Assembly (NCBI GenBank): GCA_023380515.1 | Contig: JAMCRH010000144.1 | Location: 1 to 24,318 of the forward strand | Source of the DNA: Gammaproteobacteria bacterium | GTDB lineage: Bacteria; Pseudomonadota; Gammaproteobacteria; Enterobacterales; Alteromonadaceae | DNA length: 24,318 bases | Reading direction: 5' to 3' | In this document: positions 7,429 through 16,614 of the stretch, piece by piece | Layout of the letters: every line of letters begins with the position of its first letter | How positions within the stretch are numbered: the first letter of the stretch is position 1 | Translations under genes and position numbers: made by a program | The notes under the pieces: generated by a model | What the model was told of the DNA's origin: nothing | What the model saw: only the letters and a program-made list of their open reading frames with translations | The model's database searches: none

Positions 7429-8889
7429 ATGACGGTCACCACTAAACGTCCTTCTTATTTACAGGCGCTCATTCCTTTATTGGCGCTGATTGCCATGTTG
7501 AGCAGTTCGGTCTTTCTGTTCGGTGAAGACTCGTCGTATGGCCCAAATCAAATTGCCTTGCTGATTGCTGCTGCGATCGCTACGGTTATTGCATTTGCCA
7601 ATGGTTATCGTTGGGAAGCAATCGAAAAGGGTATTACGGATGGCATTTCAGTTGCACTCGGCGCGATTCTGATCATTTTAATGGTGGGTGCGCTTATCGG
7701 TACCTGGCTGCTCGCTGGGATTGTTCCGACCATGATTTACTATGGCCTAGAGTTGCTGAGTCCGAGTTGGTTCTATGCAGCCGCCTGTATTATCTGTGCC
7801 ATCGTTGCACTCTCGATTGGTAGTTCTTGGACTACTGCTGCGACAATCGGTGTCGCATTGATTGGTGTTGCGACAGGTATGGAGCTATCATTGCCAATTA
7901 CAGCAGGTGCCGTCGTTTCTGGAGCCTATTTCGGCGACAAAATGTCACCGTTATCAGACACAACAAACCTTGCTCCAGCTGTCAGTGGTACCGAGTTATT
8001 TGCGCATATCCGCTATATGAGTTGGACTGCATTCCCAGCACTTGGTATTTCTATTGTATTGTTTTTGATTCTCGGCTGGTCAGCTTCAAGCAGTGCCAAC
8101 CTTGACTCTCTTGATGCCATGCAGTCAGAGCTCCGCAACCTATTTAATATTAGCCCGGTGATGCTGATTCCATTGGCCGTGTTGTTTGTTCTTGCGGTGG
8201 CGAAAAAGCCTGCATTGCCATCCATTTTAATCGGTGCGTTGGTCGGTGGTTTATGGGCGTTATTATTTCAACAAGATGTTTTAGCTACGTTAGCTAATGC
8301 AGACCGCACCAGTGCCATTGTTGCCGCCTTTGAAACCGTTTGGTTAGCTTTGGCAAGTGGCGTGCAAATTGCCTCTGACAATGCTGATTTAGAATCGTTG
8401 ATCAGCGGCGGCGGCATGGAAAGCATGATCAACACGGTCTGGTTGATTATTAGTGCAATGACGTTCGGCGCCGTCATGGAAACCACTGGGCTGTTACAAA
8501 AACTAATTCGCGGCATTTTAAAAGTGGTGAAGGGCACAACGTCCTTGGTCACTGCAACCGTATTTACCTGTTTTGGTGCTAACGTTTTAACCGCTGATCA
8601 GTACATGGCTATCGTTCTGCCAGGACGGATGTTCCGTGAAGCGTACGCTGAAGCGGGGCTTGATCCACGCGTACTGTCGCGGACACTCGAGTCTAGCGGT
8701 ACAATTACATCGGCCTTGATTCCATGGAACACGTGTGGTGCATACATGTTCTCGGTGCTCGGGGTTTATCCATTGCATTACGCACCGTTTGCGTTCTTCT
8801 TACTGCTCGTTCCTATGCTAACGATTTTGTATGCCTACACGAACTTTAAAATTTTACGTTTACCTGAAAAGAACATGACGGTAGCTTAA
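7429..8889 (+). CDS. nhaC: NhaC-family Na+/H+ antiporter
   Basis: This is a 486-residue inner membrane protein with about eleven or twelve hydrophobic helices. It resembles the NhaC antiporters, which expel Na+ in exchange for protons. The region GAYFGDKMSPLSDTTNLAPA (residues 165-184) is characteristic of the family, and the mid-protein SIGSSWTTAATIGVA stretch is also typical. Length is normal. Start ATG at 7429 has a weak GGAA-type ribosome-binding site. Some family members exchange malate or other metabolites for Na+, so the exact substrate is open. The stop codon lies inside a stable hairpin, and pepN starts 26 bases later, so the two genes may share a transcript. Confidence 0.9.
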   Translation: MTVTTKRPSYLQALIPLLALIAMLSSSVFLFGEDSSYGPNQIALLIAAAIATVIAFANGYRWEAIEKGITDGISVALGAILIILMVGALIGTWLLAGIVPTMIYYGLELLSPSWFYAAACIICAIVALSIGSSWTTAATIGVALIGVATGMELSLPITAGAVVSGAYFGDKMSPLSDTTNLAPAVSGTELFAHIRYMSWTAFPALGISIVLFLILGWSASSSANLDSLDAMQSELRNLFNISPVMLIPLAVLFVLAVAKKPALPSILIGALVGGLWALLFQQDVLATLANADRTSAIVAAFETVWLALASGVQIASDNADLESLISGGGMESMINTVWLIISAMTFGAVMETTGLLQKLIRGILKVVKGTTSLVTATVFTCFGANVLTADQYMAIVLPGRMFREAYAEAGLDPRVLSRTLESSGTITSALIPWNTCGAYMFSVLGVYPLHYAPFAFFLLLVPMLTILYAYTNFKILRLPEKNMTVA

Positions 8890-8901
8890 GGGCTACCGTC
8901 A
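8876..8901 (+). other. Stable stem-loop embracing the nhaC stop codon
   Basis: TGACGGTAGC (8876-8885) pairs perfectly with GCTACCGTCA (8892-8901) around the loop TTAAGG, which contains the nhaC TAA stop. No T run follows, so this is not a classical terminator. It ends five bases before the GGAG ribosome-binding site of pepN (8907-8910). It could stabilise the nhaC 3' end, serve as a processing site, or adjust pepN expression. Confidence 0.65.
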
Positions 8902-8915
8902 CTAGCGGAGTTGTT

Positions 8916-11615
8916 ATGGCGCTGATGACTGATACTGTACAAACGAGTGGTTCGACATTAACGTCTGAGCAGACGTCTGAACAGGCCAAAACAGCTCCGC
9001 AAGCTAAACTACGGCTTGATTATCAAGCGCCGTTATTTGCGATCGACGAAGTTGACCTAGTGTTCGATTTGCAACCAACGGCTACTACCGTGGTGAGTGA
9101 ACTTAAAGTTCGGCGTCTCGGTGATGAAACCACTCTCGTTCTCGATGGTGAACAACTATCATTGGTCGAACTGCAGTTAGATGGCGTTGAACTTGAAGCA
9201 AAACAGTTTCACGCAACCAGCAATAAGCTCACTATTTTTAACCTGCCGTCTGAAGGCACCTTGCGTGTTGTCACCAAGCTTAATCCACTTGCGAATACAG
9301 CGCTCGAAGGCCTATACCTTTCAGCCGGCACTTTTTGCACCCAATGTGAAGCCGAAGGCTTTCGGCGCATTACCTATTTCCTTGACCGTCCTGATGTCCT
9401 CTCGGTATACCGCACCACTGTGATTGCCGATAAAGCCAGTTACCCGTACTTATTAGCCAACGGTAATGCGATTGCACGAGAAGATCTTGGCCAACGACAC
9501 AAAGTCATTTGGCACGACCCTTTCCCCAAGCCTTGCTATTTGTTTGCTTTAGTTGCTGGTGATTTTGATGTCTTGAGGGATACCTTTGTGACGCGAGACC
9601 ATCGCACAGTGGCGCTTGAGCTATTCGTTGATAAGGGCAACTTGCCGAAAGCTGATTACGCTATGGGGGCTTTAAAGCGAGCGATGAAATGGGACGAGGA
9701 GCGTTTTAATCTCGTCTACGACCTCGATATCTACATGATTGTCGCCGTCGACTTCTTCAACATGGGCGCGATGGAAAATAAAGGCCTGAATATTTTTAAT
9801 TCAAAATATGTTCTGGCTAACGATAAAACGGCGACCGATCAGGACTTTTTGAATGTTGAATCGGTTATTGGTCATGAATATTTTCACAACTGGACCGGCA
9901 ACCGAATTACGTGCCGAGATTGGTTTCAACTGAGTTTGAAAGAGGGATTAACGGTCTTTCGTGATCAAGAGTTTAGCGCCGATCTGGGTATGCGCTCGGT
10001 AAACCGTATTCAGGATGCACGAATTATTCGTACTCATCAGTTTGATGAAGACTCGAGTCCTATGGCGCATCCGATTCGACCGGACCGTGTCGTGGAGATG
10101 AATAATTTTTACACCGTGACAGTGTATAACAAAGGTGCCGAAGTCATTCGTATGCTGCATACTTTGCTGGGCGAAGAGGGCTTTCAACGCGGTATGGCAA
10201 TGTATGTCGAGCGCCATGATGGCCAAGCGGTTACCTGCGAGGACTTTGTTTGCGCCATGGAGGACGCCAATCAAGTCGATTTAAGCCAGTTCAGATTGTG
10301 GTATAGCCAAGCCGGAACGCCGCACGTTTATGTCGAAGAACATTATGACGCAGAAAAACAATGTTTTACCCTCGATGTGACACAGTCACTGCCGGCGACA
10401 ACTGGGCAGAATCATAAACTACCCATGCATATTCCACTGCGTGTCGAGTTTGTCAATAAGGCTGGGCAACCTAAACAACTGAATGACGAGCAGGGCCATG
10501 CGGTTACGCTACTCGAGTTACGAAAAGCACGGCAACAGTTTGTCTTTCACGGCGTGAATGAGCCAGTCATCGCAGGCTTGCTAGCAGACTTTTCTGCACC
10601 CATTCGAGTAGAGGTTCAACGCAATGAGCAACAGCTACTGGCCCTCATTGCTGGTGGTCGAGACCCATTTTTGCGCTGGGACGCGGTGCAAACATTCTAT
10701 TTGCAGACCTTAAAAAACGCCGTCGCACTGCTACAAACGGACCCACAACTCGAACATCAAGCGTTACAGGTGCCGTCGGCTTTAATTCAGCTCTTACAGC
10801 AAGAGCTCGAACGAACTAATACGGATCAAGCACTACTCGCTCTATTATTGCAAATCCCTAACGAAGAAGCGTTGAGTCAAGAGTACGACTGTATTCCGGT
10901 TGAATCGATTGCAACGGCAGTAGGGAGCTTAAGAAAGCAGCTCGCGGTGGCATTACAAGCACCGCTCTTAAAAGTTATTGCGCAAGCGCGGAATGAAATT
11001 CAATCGCTCGACTCAGAGGCGATTGCAGAACGGATGCTAGTTAATACCTGTATGGCCTTACTCGCTCAGTTGTCGGACAACGACCAAGTCAACGTTCGTC
11101 TCCAGTCACAGTTTGCCAGTGACAACATGACTTTAAAATTCGGTGCTTTGCAGGCTGCAGTGCATGCAGCACATCCATACGCTAAGACATTCCTAGATGA
11201 ATTTGCCCAACACTGGGCTCAAGACGTTCTGGTCATGGACAAATGGCTTGCGGTTCAAGCTACGTCACCGCAGCTAGAAAGTGTTACTGAAATAGCGAAT
11301 CTAACGGGGTCAAAATACTTCAACTGGCAAAACCCGAATCGGATTTATGCGCTGCTTGCTGCGTTCACTCATAACTTGGCGGCATTGCATCATGCCAGTG
11401 GCGAAGGCTATCAATTAATCGTGGGTGCAATTCGACGTTTGAATACGACTAATCCACAAGTTGCCTCACGGCTACTGTCACCACTGTTGAAATGGCGAAA
11501 GCTACCTACTAAGCAGCAGGTGCTACTCAAAAAGGAGCTCATTTCGCTTAGTCGATTGGATAATTTAGCGCCTGATTTATATGAAAAAGTTAATCAAACG
11601 TTAACCGAAAATTAA
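8916..11615 (+). CDS. pepN: Aminopeptidase N (M1 family)
   Basis: This is an 899-residue cytoplasmic zinc aminopeptidase that removes N-terminal residues from peptides. The exopeptidase motif GAMEN is at 284-288. The zinc site HEYFH is at 320-324 with the third ligand E343, all displaced by 23 residues from the E. coli enzyme. Four-domain length fits: N-terminal beta domain, catalytic domain, short beta domain and helical C-terminal domain. The start at 8916 is fixed by GGAG (8907-8910) five bases upstream. The first roughly 27 residues form a Thr/Ser/Gln-rich extension with a TSEQ duplication before the usual family start around AKLRLDYQAP. It follows nhaC closely and is followed by a structured region before gdhB. 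Confidence 0.96.
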   Translation: MALMTDTVQTSGSTLTSEQTSEQAKTAPQAKLRLDYQAPLFAIDEVDLVFDLQPTATTVVSELKVRRLGDETTLVLDGEQLSLVELQLDGVELEAKQFHATSNKLTIFNLPSEGTLRVVTKLNPLANTALEGLYLSAGTFCTQCEAEGFRRITYFLDRPDVLSVYRTTVIADKASYPYLLANGNAIAREDLGQRHKVIWHDPFPKPCYLFALVAGDFDVLRDTFVTRDHRTVALELFVDKGNLPKADYAMGALKRAMKWDEERFNLVYDLDIYMIVAVDFFNMGAMENKGLNIFNSKYVLANDKTATDQDFLNVESVIGHEYFHNWTGNRITCRDWFQLSLKEGLTVFRDQEFSADLGMRSVNRIQDARIIRTHQFDEDSSPMAHPIRPDRVVEMNNFYTVTVYNKGAEVIRMLHTLLGEEGFQRGMAMYVERHDGQAVTCEDFVCAMEDANQVDLSQFRLWYSQAGTPHVYVEEHYDAEKQCFTLDVTQSLPATTGQNHKLPMHIPLRVEFVNKAGQPKQLNDEQGHAVTLLELRKARQQFVFHGVNEPVIAGLLADFSAPIRVEVQRNEQQLLALIAGGRDPFLRWDAVQTFYLQTLKNAVALLQTDPQLEHQALQVPSALIQLLQQELERTNTDQALLALLLQIPNEEALSQEYDCIPVESIATAVGSLRKQLAVALQAPLLKVIAQARNEIQSLDSEAIAERMLVNTCMALLAQLSDNDQVNVRLQSQFASDNMTLKFGALQAAVHAAHPYAKTFLDEFAQHWAQDVLVMDKWLAVQATSPQLESVTEIANLTGSKYFNWQNPNRIYALLAAFTHNLAALHHASGEGYQLIVGAIRRLNTTNPQVASRLLSPLLKWRKLPTKQQVLLKKELISLSRLDNLAPDLYEKVNQTLTEN
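8961..8984 (+). repeat. 12-bp tandem duplication inside the pepN N-terminal extension
   Basis: ACGTCTGAGCAG (8961-8972) is followed directly by ACGTCTGAACAG (8973-8984), differing at one base. It encodes TSEQ twice in the apparently unstructured N-terminal extension of PepN and probably arose by replication slippage. Confidence 0.85.
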
Positions 11616-11670
11616 CTCATCGCACCAGCCCGGAATACGTTGATTTTCCTTTCTTAAAGGCCGACAATAT

Positions 11671-11721
11671 GGCAACAACCATACCACCGCCCGGCGGCGG
11701 TTGTCATGCCAACACTTTTTT
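11671..11721 (+). terminator. GC-rich hairpin plus T run between pepN and gdhB (terminator or leader attenuator)
   Basis: Two alternative foldings exist. GGCAACAACC (11671-11680) can pair with GGTTGT (11699-11704) and TGCC (11707-11710) across a two-base bulge. Alternatively ACCGCC (11686-11691) and GGCGGT (11696-11701) form a tight stem around CGGC. Six T residues follow at 11716-11721, five bases after the outer stem. It probably terminates pepN transcription. If transcription of gdhB starts upstream of it, it could act as an attenuator. Confidence 0.5.
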
Positions 11722-11744
11722 GCCTCAGACAAGGATTAATCATC

Positions 11745-14700
11745 ATGGCATCGGTCAACAGTCAACCACCGGTTATCCTCGAAAAAGTTTCAGAGACCAT
11801 TCATCAGCGCTTCCCGAAAGCCAGTGCAGCGCTTGTGGATGAATTTGCTCAACGCCTCTATCGAAATGTTTCTCGCGACGACTTAGCGGGACGCGATCAT
11901 AGTAATATCTATGGCGCTATCGTAGGCCTTTGGCACAGCTTTAACGATTACGAGTCGAACACCAAAGCGACTATTAAAGTTTATAACCCAGAGGTGTCAA
12001 AGCACGGCTGGGAATCACCCCATACAATTATCGAGATTATTCAGACCGACATGCCGTTTATGGTTGACTCGGTGCGTATGGCATTGAGCCGTTTAGGCAT
12101 CAACTCACAGTTATTATTGCATTCACCATTGGTTCATCGTCGCAATGATGAAGGCAAAATTGTCGAAATTTTACCGGCAGGTCAAACCGATGAAGCTGCG
12201 CAGACCGACACTGTTTTCTTGGTGGAAGTTGATCGTCAAAACGATGCGAATGAACTTAAAGAGTTAAAAGCTGAACTGGTTTCGGTCATGAATGAAGTTG
12301 CGCTCGCTGTGAGTGACTGGCGCCCCATGCGTGCGAAGCTCAAGTCGATTGCAGAAACGCTAGACCAACGCAACTTCCCTGGTGCGCCAGAAAAGCTTGA
12401 ACAAGCACAGCGGTTTTTAACGTGGTTAGCCGAAGATAATTTCACGCTGATGGGATATCGCAGTTACACCGTGAACGCAGTCGAAGGTGACCACGAGCTT
12501 GTTCAAGACAAAGATTCAAGTTTAGGTTTGTTGAAAAACTCCAAAGACAACAAGCCACTTCGCTTAGGTAACATGAGCAAATTAGCACGCGCAACGGCTC
12601 TTGCGAACGATGAAATACTGTTACTGACCAAAACCAATGCGCGTTCGCGAGTGCATCGTCCGGCGCACAATGACTACATTGGCATTAAACGTTTCGATAA
12701 GAAAGGCAAGGTAATTGGCGAAGACCGCTTTATTGGTCTGTACGCTGCGACTTTCTATAACGATAGCGTCATGGACATCCCTTTGGTCAGCGATCGTGTG
12801 AAAGCGGTTCTGGACAAATCACGTTACGCAAAAGGTACGCATGCAAGTAAAGCATTGCTTAATATTATGCAAACCTACCCACGTGACGAAATCGTGCAAA
12901 GTAACGAAGAAGACCTGCTGAAAACGGCGTTAGGTGTTCTCCAAATTCAAGAGCGTGATATCACCCGAGCGTTTTTACGCCGGGATATTTTTGGTCGCTT
13001 TATTACCGCGATGGTGTATGTGCCGAAAGAGCGCTACAACACCTTGTTACGGGTTAAAACCCAAAATATTTTGGCGAAAACACTTGGTAGCACTGAAGAA
13101 GTGGATTTCACCACCTATTTCTCTGAATCGGCACTGGCGCGCACGCAATATACGATCCGCGTAAAAAACAGCGACCAGGAAATCAATATTAAAGAATTGG
13201 AAGAGAACCTAATGGAAGCATCACGCAGTTGGGAAGATAACTTAGAGCGCTTGCTGGTAACAGCAAAGGGTGAAGGGGCTGCTCGCGACTTAATGAAGCG
13301 GTATGCTGCAGGTTTCCCACGTGCATACAAAGAAGATGTTTTGCCGTCCGTTGCACTAGCAGATATCGAACAGTTAGAAGCGTTAGACGATGAACATCGT
13401 CTTGGCATGCTGTTCTATCGCGCGCAAGAAGTTCAGGACGACTCAAACCGAGTTAAATTGAAATTGTTCCACCGTGATGAGCCGATTCACTTATCGGACG
13501 TTTTGCCAATGTTGGAAAACTTTGGCTTGCGAATCATTAACGAAAGTCCATATCAAATTAAGACCAATGACGGTCATATTTTCTGGGCGCTTGACTTCTT
13601 TATGCTGCATACCGCTGGCAAACTCGATTTAGAGCAGAGCCGAGAAGCGTTTCAAAACGCCTTCGCTAAGGTTTGGGCGGGCGAATATGAAGACGACGGC
13701 TTTAACCGTTTGGTACTTGGTGCCGGTATGGAAGGTCGTCATGTGGTTATTCTTCGAATGTTTGCCAAGTACATGCGCCAAATCGGTGTCACGTTCAGCC
13801 AAAGCTATATTGAGAGTACGTTCACGCGTTACCCGAATATCGCAGCATTGTTGGTAAAACTTTTCTACACCCGCTTTGAGCCGGGCGTGAAGAATGTGAA
13901 GAAGAAAGTTGAAGCGCTTGTCAGCAAAATCCAAGGCGAACTCGAGAAAGTCGCAAGCTTGGACGACGACCGCATTATCTGTCGCTACTTAGACCTGATT
14001 CAAGCTGCTTTACGGACCAACTTCTTCCAAGTCGACAAAGATGGTAACGAGAAGCCATATGTGTCAATCAAGTTCTTGCCTGAACTGATTGCGGAAATGC
14101 CGTTACCGTTACCGAAATATGAGATCTTTGTGTATTCACCGCGGGTTGAAGGTGTTCATTTACGTGGCGGTAAAGTTGCCCGCGGCGGTTTACGTTGGTC
14201 CGATCGTCGTGAAGACTTCCGTACTGAAGTTCTCGGTTTAGTAAAAGCACAACAAGTTAAGAACACGGTCATTGTGCCAGTTGGCGCGAAAGGTGGTTTC
14301 GTCTGTAAGCAGTTGCCTGAAGAACGTGATGCTATGCTTGAAGAAGGCAAATCTTGCTACCGCACGTTTATTCGTGCGCTGCTCGATATTACCGACAACA
14401 TCATCGACGGTGAGATCGTTCACCCAGCGAACGTTGTTCGTCACGATGAGGACGACCCGTACTTAGTTGTTGCGGCCGACAAGGGAACGGCAACCTTCTC
14501 AGATATCGCCAATGGTATTTCAGCCGAATACAACCACTGGCTAGGCGACGCATTTGCGTCTGGCGGTTCAGTCGGTTACGACCATAAGAAAATGGGCATC
14601 ACTGCTCGCGGTGGTTGGGAATCAGTCAAACGTCACTTCCGTGAAATGGGCATCGACTGCCAGACCACTGATTTCACCTGTGTTGCAATCGGGGATATGG

Positions 14701-16589
14701 CCGGTGACGTGTTCGGTAACGGGATGTTGTTATCGAAACATACGCAGTTAGTTGGTGCGTTCAACCACATGCATATCTTTATTGACCCAGAGCCAGATGC
14801 GGCGAAGTCATATAAAGAGCGCGAGCGTTTGTTTAATCTCCCACGTTCGAGCTGGGACGATTATGATCGCAGTCTTATTAGCGAAGGTGGTGGGGTATTC
14901 CTACGTAGCGCTAAATCGATTGAATTAACCACGCAAATGAAACGACTGCTGGGTACGCAAAAACGTACCATGACGCCTACCGAGTTGATTCGCGCACTAC
15001 TAATGGCGGAAGTAGACCTGATATGGAACGGCGGTATCGGCACATACGTAAAAGCAAGTAAAGAGACCGATGCGGAAGTCGGTGATCGTGCGAATGACGT
15101 TCTGCGCGTTAACGGCAAGGACTTACGCTGCAAAATCGTCGGCGAAGGCGGTAACTTAGGCTTTACGCAACTGGGTCGAATCGAGTACGCCATGCGCGGT
15201 GGCCGAATCAACACGGACTTCGTCGACAACGTCGGCGGCGTTGACTGTTCAGATAACGAGGTCAACATTAAGATCTTGTTGAATGGGTTAGTGCGAGCAG
15301 GTGAATTAACCAAGCAACAGCGCGACCAGTTGTTGTATGAAATGACCGATGATGTTGCGCATATCGTTTTGCATGACTGTAATCGTCAGACGCAATCGAT
15401 CTCTGTGACCTTGTTACGTGGCGCTGATCAAATTAAAGAAATGCAACGCTTTATTCATCACCTAGAGAAAGAAGGGTTGTTGGATCGTGCGCTTGAGTAT
15501 TTGCCAGATGATGATGAGCTAGCCGAACGCACTGCAGCGGGTAAAGGTTTAACTCGCCCAGAGCTCGCCGTGCTTAATGCCTATGGCAAAATGGTCTTGA
15601 AAGACGAATTAGTCACAGAAGAAATCACCAATGATCCGTTCCATGCCAAGGAACTCGTTGCAGCGTTCCCGAAACAGCTTCAAGAGCAATTCGCTGAAGC
15701 GATGAACGATCACCCATTGAAAGCGCAAATTATCGCAACTAAGTTAGCGAATAATATTGTCAATGACATGGGGCCAAACTTCATTTATCGGAAACAAGAA
15801 GCAACAGGTGCAACGGTCGCTGAGATTGCTGCCGCGTATATTATTGCGCGTGAAGTATTCGAAAGCCGTTATATTTGGAGCGAAATTGAGAAGCTGAATA
15901 ATAAGATTCCCGCGAATGTGCAGAATCAAGTCTTGTTCCAAGTTCGCCGTATGGTGCGGCGTGCAACTCGTTGGTTCCTGCGTCATCGCAATCCAGCGTT
16001 TACGTCGATTCAAGAGCATATCGACTTTTATAAGAAAGCCTTTAATGACCTGAACAAAAATGCGTTGGATTACATGAATGATGCCGAGCGTAAAGTCATT
16101 GTTGCGCGCATTGATGAACTGGTTGAGCAGGGCGTACCGGCTAAATTAGCCCAACGGGTTGGTATTTTAAGTACTGTCTTCTCAGCAATGGATATTGCCG
16201 AAGTTGCCGCAGAGACGGGTCAAAAAATTCCAATGGTTGCTGAGACTTATTTCCGCTTGGGTGCTGAAATTCAGATTCACTGGTTCCTTGATCAAGTGAA
16301 TAAACAGCCGGTAGCAAACCATTGGCAAGCACTCGCCCGTGCTGCTTTCCGTGAAGAGCTCGATTGGCAACAGCGGTTGTTAACAGGAACCGTGCTGAAG
16401 TATGCGGAAGACAAAAAGTCCGCTGACGAAATTTTGGCTCTGTGGTTAGAGAATAACACCAGCTCAGTTGAGCGTTGGAAGTCAACTTTGGCCGACTTCA
16501 AAACAACGAAGAGTCATGAGTTTGCTAAATTCTCGGTGGCGTTGCGTGAACTAACCTTACTCGGTCAAAAATGTAGTCTTGGTAGCTGA
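11745..16589 (+). CDS. gdhB: NAD-dependent glutamate dehydrogenase, large (about 180 kDa) class
   Basis: This 1614-residue enzyme converts glutamate and NAD+ to 2-oxoglutarate, NADH and ammonia, mainly for glutamate catabolism. About 500 N-terminal residues match the ACT-like regulatory part of the family. The catalytic core lies near 750-1200: GAKGGFV (K849), VVAADKGTATFSD (D912, K913), HWLGDAFASGGSVGYDHKKM and the nucleotide-binding GDMAGDVFGNGM (983-994). A long helical C-terminal domain follows. I prefer the ATG at 11745, which has AAGGA at 11731-11735 nine bases upstream. An in-frame ATG at 11706 would place 13 extra residues inside a terminator-like hairpin. pyrD starts 25 bases after its stop with no terminator between, so read-through is likely. 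Confidence 0.96.
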   Translation: MASVNSQPPVILEKVSETIHQRFPKASAALVDEFAQRLYRNVSRDDLAGRDHSNIYGAIVGLWHSFNDYESNTKATIKVYNPEVSKHGWESPHTIIEIIQTDMPFMVDSVRMALSRLGINSQLLLHSPLVHRRNDEGKIVEILPAGQTDEAAQTDTVFLVEVDRQNDANELKELKAELVSVMNEVALAVSDWRPMRAKLKSIAETLDQRNFPGAPEKLEQAQRFLTWLAEDNFTLMGYRSYTVNAVEGDHELVQDKDSSLGLLKNSKDNKPLRLGNMSKLARATALANDEILLLTKTNARSRVHRPAHNDYIGIKRFDKKGKVIGEDRFIGLYAATFYNDSVMDIPLVSDRVKAVLDKSRYAKGTHASKALLNIMQTYPRDEIVQSNEEDLLKTALGVLQIQERDITRAFLRRDIFGRFITAMVYVPKERYNTLLRVKTQNILAKTLGSTEEVDFTTYFSESALARTQYTIRVKNSDQEINIKELEENLMEASRSWEDNLERLLVTAKGEGAARDLMKRYAAGFPRAYKEDVLPSVALADIEQLEALDDEHRLGMLFYRAQEVQDDSNRVKLKLFHRDEPIHLSDVLPMLENFGLRIINESPYQIKTNDGHIFWALDFFMLHTAGKLDLEQSREAFQNAFAKVWAGEYEDDGFNRLVLGAGMEGRHVVILRMFAKYMRQIGVTFSQSYIESTFTRYPNIAALLVKLFYTRFEPGVKNVKKKVEALVSKIQGELEKVASLDDDRIICRYLDLIQAALRTNFFQVDKDGNEKPYVSIKFLPELIAEMPLPLPKYEIFVYSPRVEGVHLRGGKVARGGLRWSDRREDFRTEVLGLVKAQQVKNTVIVPVGAKGGFVCKQLPEERDAMLEEGKSCYRTFIRALLDITDNIIDGEIVHPANVVRHDEDDPYLVVAADKGTATFSDIANGISAEYNHWLGDAFASGGSVGYDHKKMGITARGGWESVKRHFREMGIDCQTTDFTCVAIGDMAGDVFGNGMLLSKHTQLVGAFNHMHIFIDPEPDAAKSYKERERLFNLPRSSWDDYDRSLISEGGGVFLRSAKSIELTTQMKRLLGTQKRTMTPTELIRALLMAEVDLIWNGGIGTYVKASKETDAEVGDRANDVLRVNGKDLRCKIVGEGGNLGFTQLGRIEYAMRGGRINTDFVDNVGGVDCSDNEVNIKILLNGLVRAGELTKQQRDQLLYEMTDDVAHIVLHDCNRQTQSISVTLLRGADQIKEMQRFIHHLEKEGLLDRALEYLPDDDELAERTAAGKGLTRPELAVLNAYGKMVLKDELVTEEITNDPFHAKELVAAFPKQLQEQFAEAMNDHPLKAQIIATKLANNIVNDMGPNFIYRKQEATGATVAEIAAAYIIAREVFESRYIWSEIEKLNNKIPANVQNQVLFQVRRMVRRATRWFLRHRNPAFTSIQEHIDFYKKAFNDLNKNALDYMNDAERKVIVARIDELVEQGVPAKLAQRVGILSTVFSAMDIAEVAAETGQKIPMVAETYFRLGAEIQIHWFLDQVNKQPVANHWQALARAAFREELDWQQRLLTGTVLKYAEDKKSADEILALWLENNTSSVERWKSTLADFKTTKSHEFAKFSVALRELTLLGQKCSLGS

Positions 16590-16614
16590 TTCGAGTTTCT
16601 AACGAAGGATATAA

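Noticed and set aside
11706..11744. In-frame ATG at 11706 as the gdhB start
   Set aside because: It lies inside a GC-rich hairpin followed by a T run, and the ATG at 11745 has a clear AAGGA ribosome-binding site.
14861..15313. 150-codon open frame on the minus strand inside gdhB
   Set aside because: It lies opposite a highly conserved catalytic region, has no recognisable protein features (Ser/Pro/Arg-rich) and no ribosome-binding site; it is a shadow of the gdhB codon pattern.
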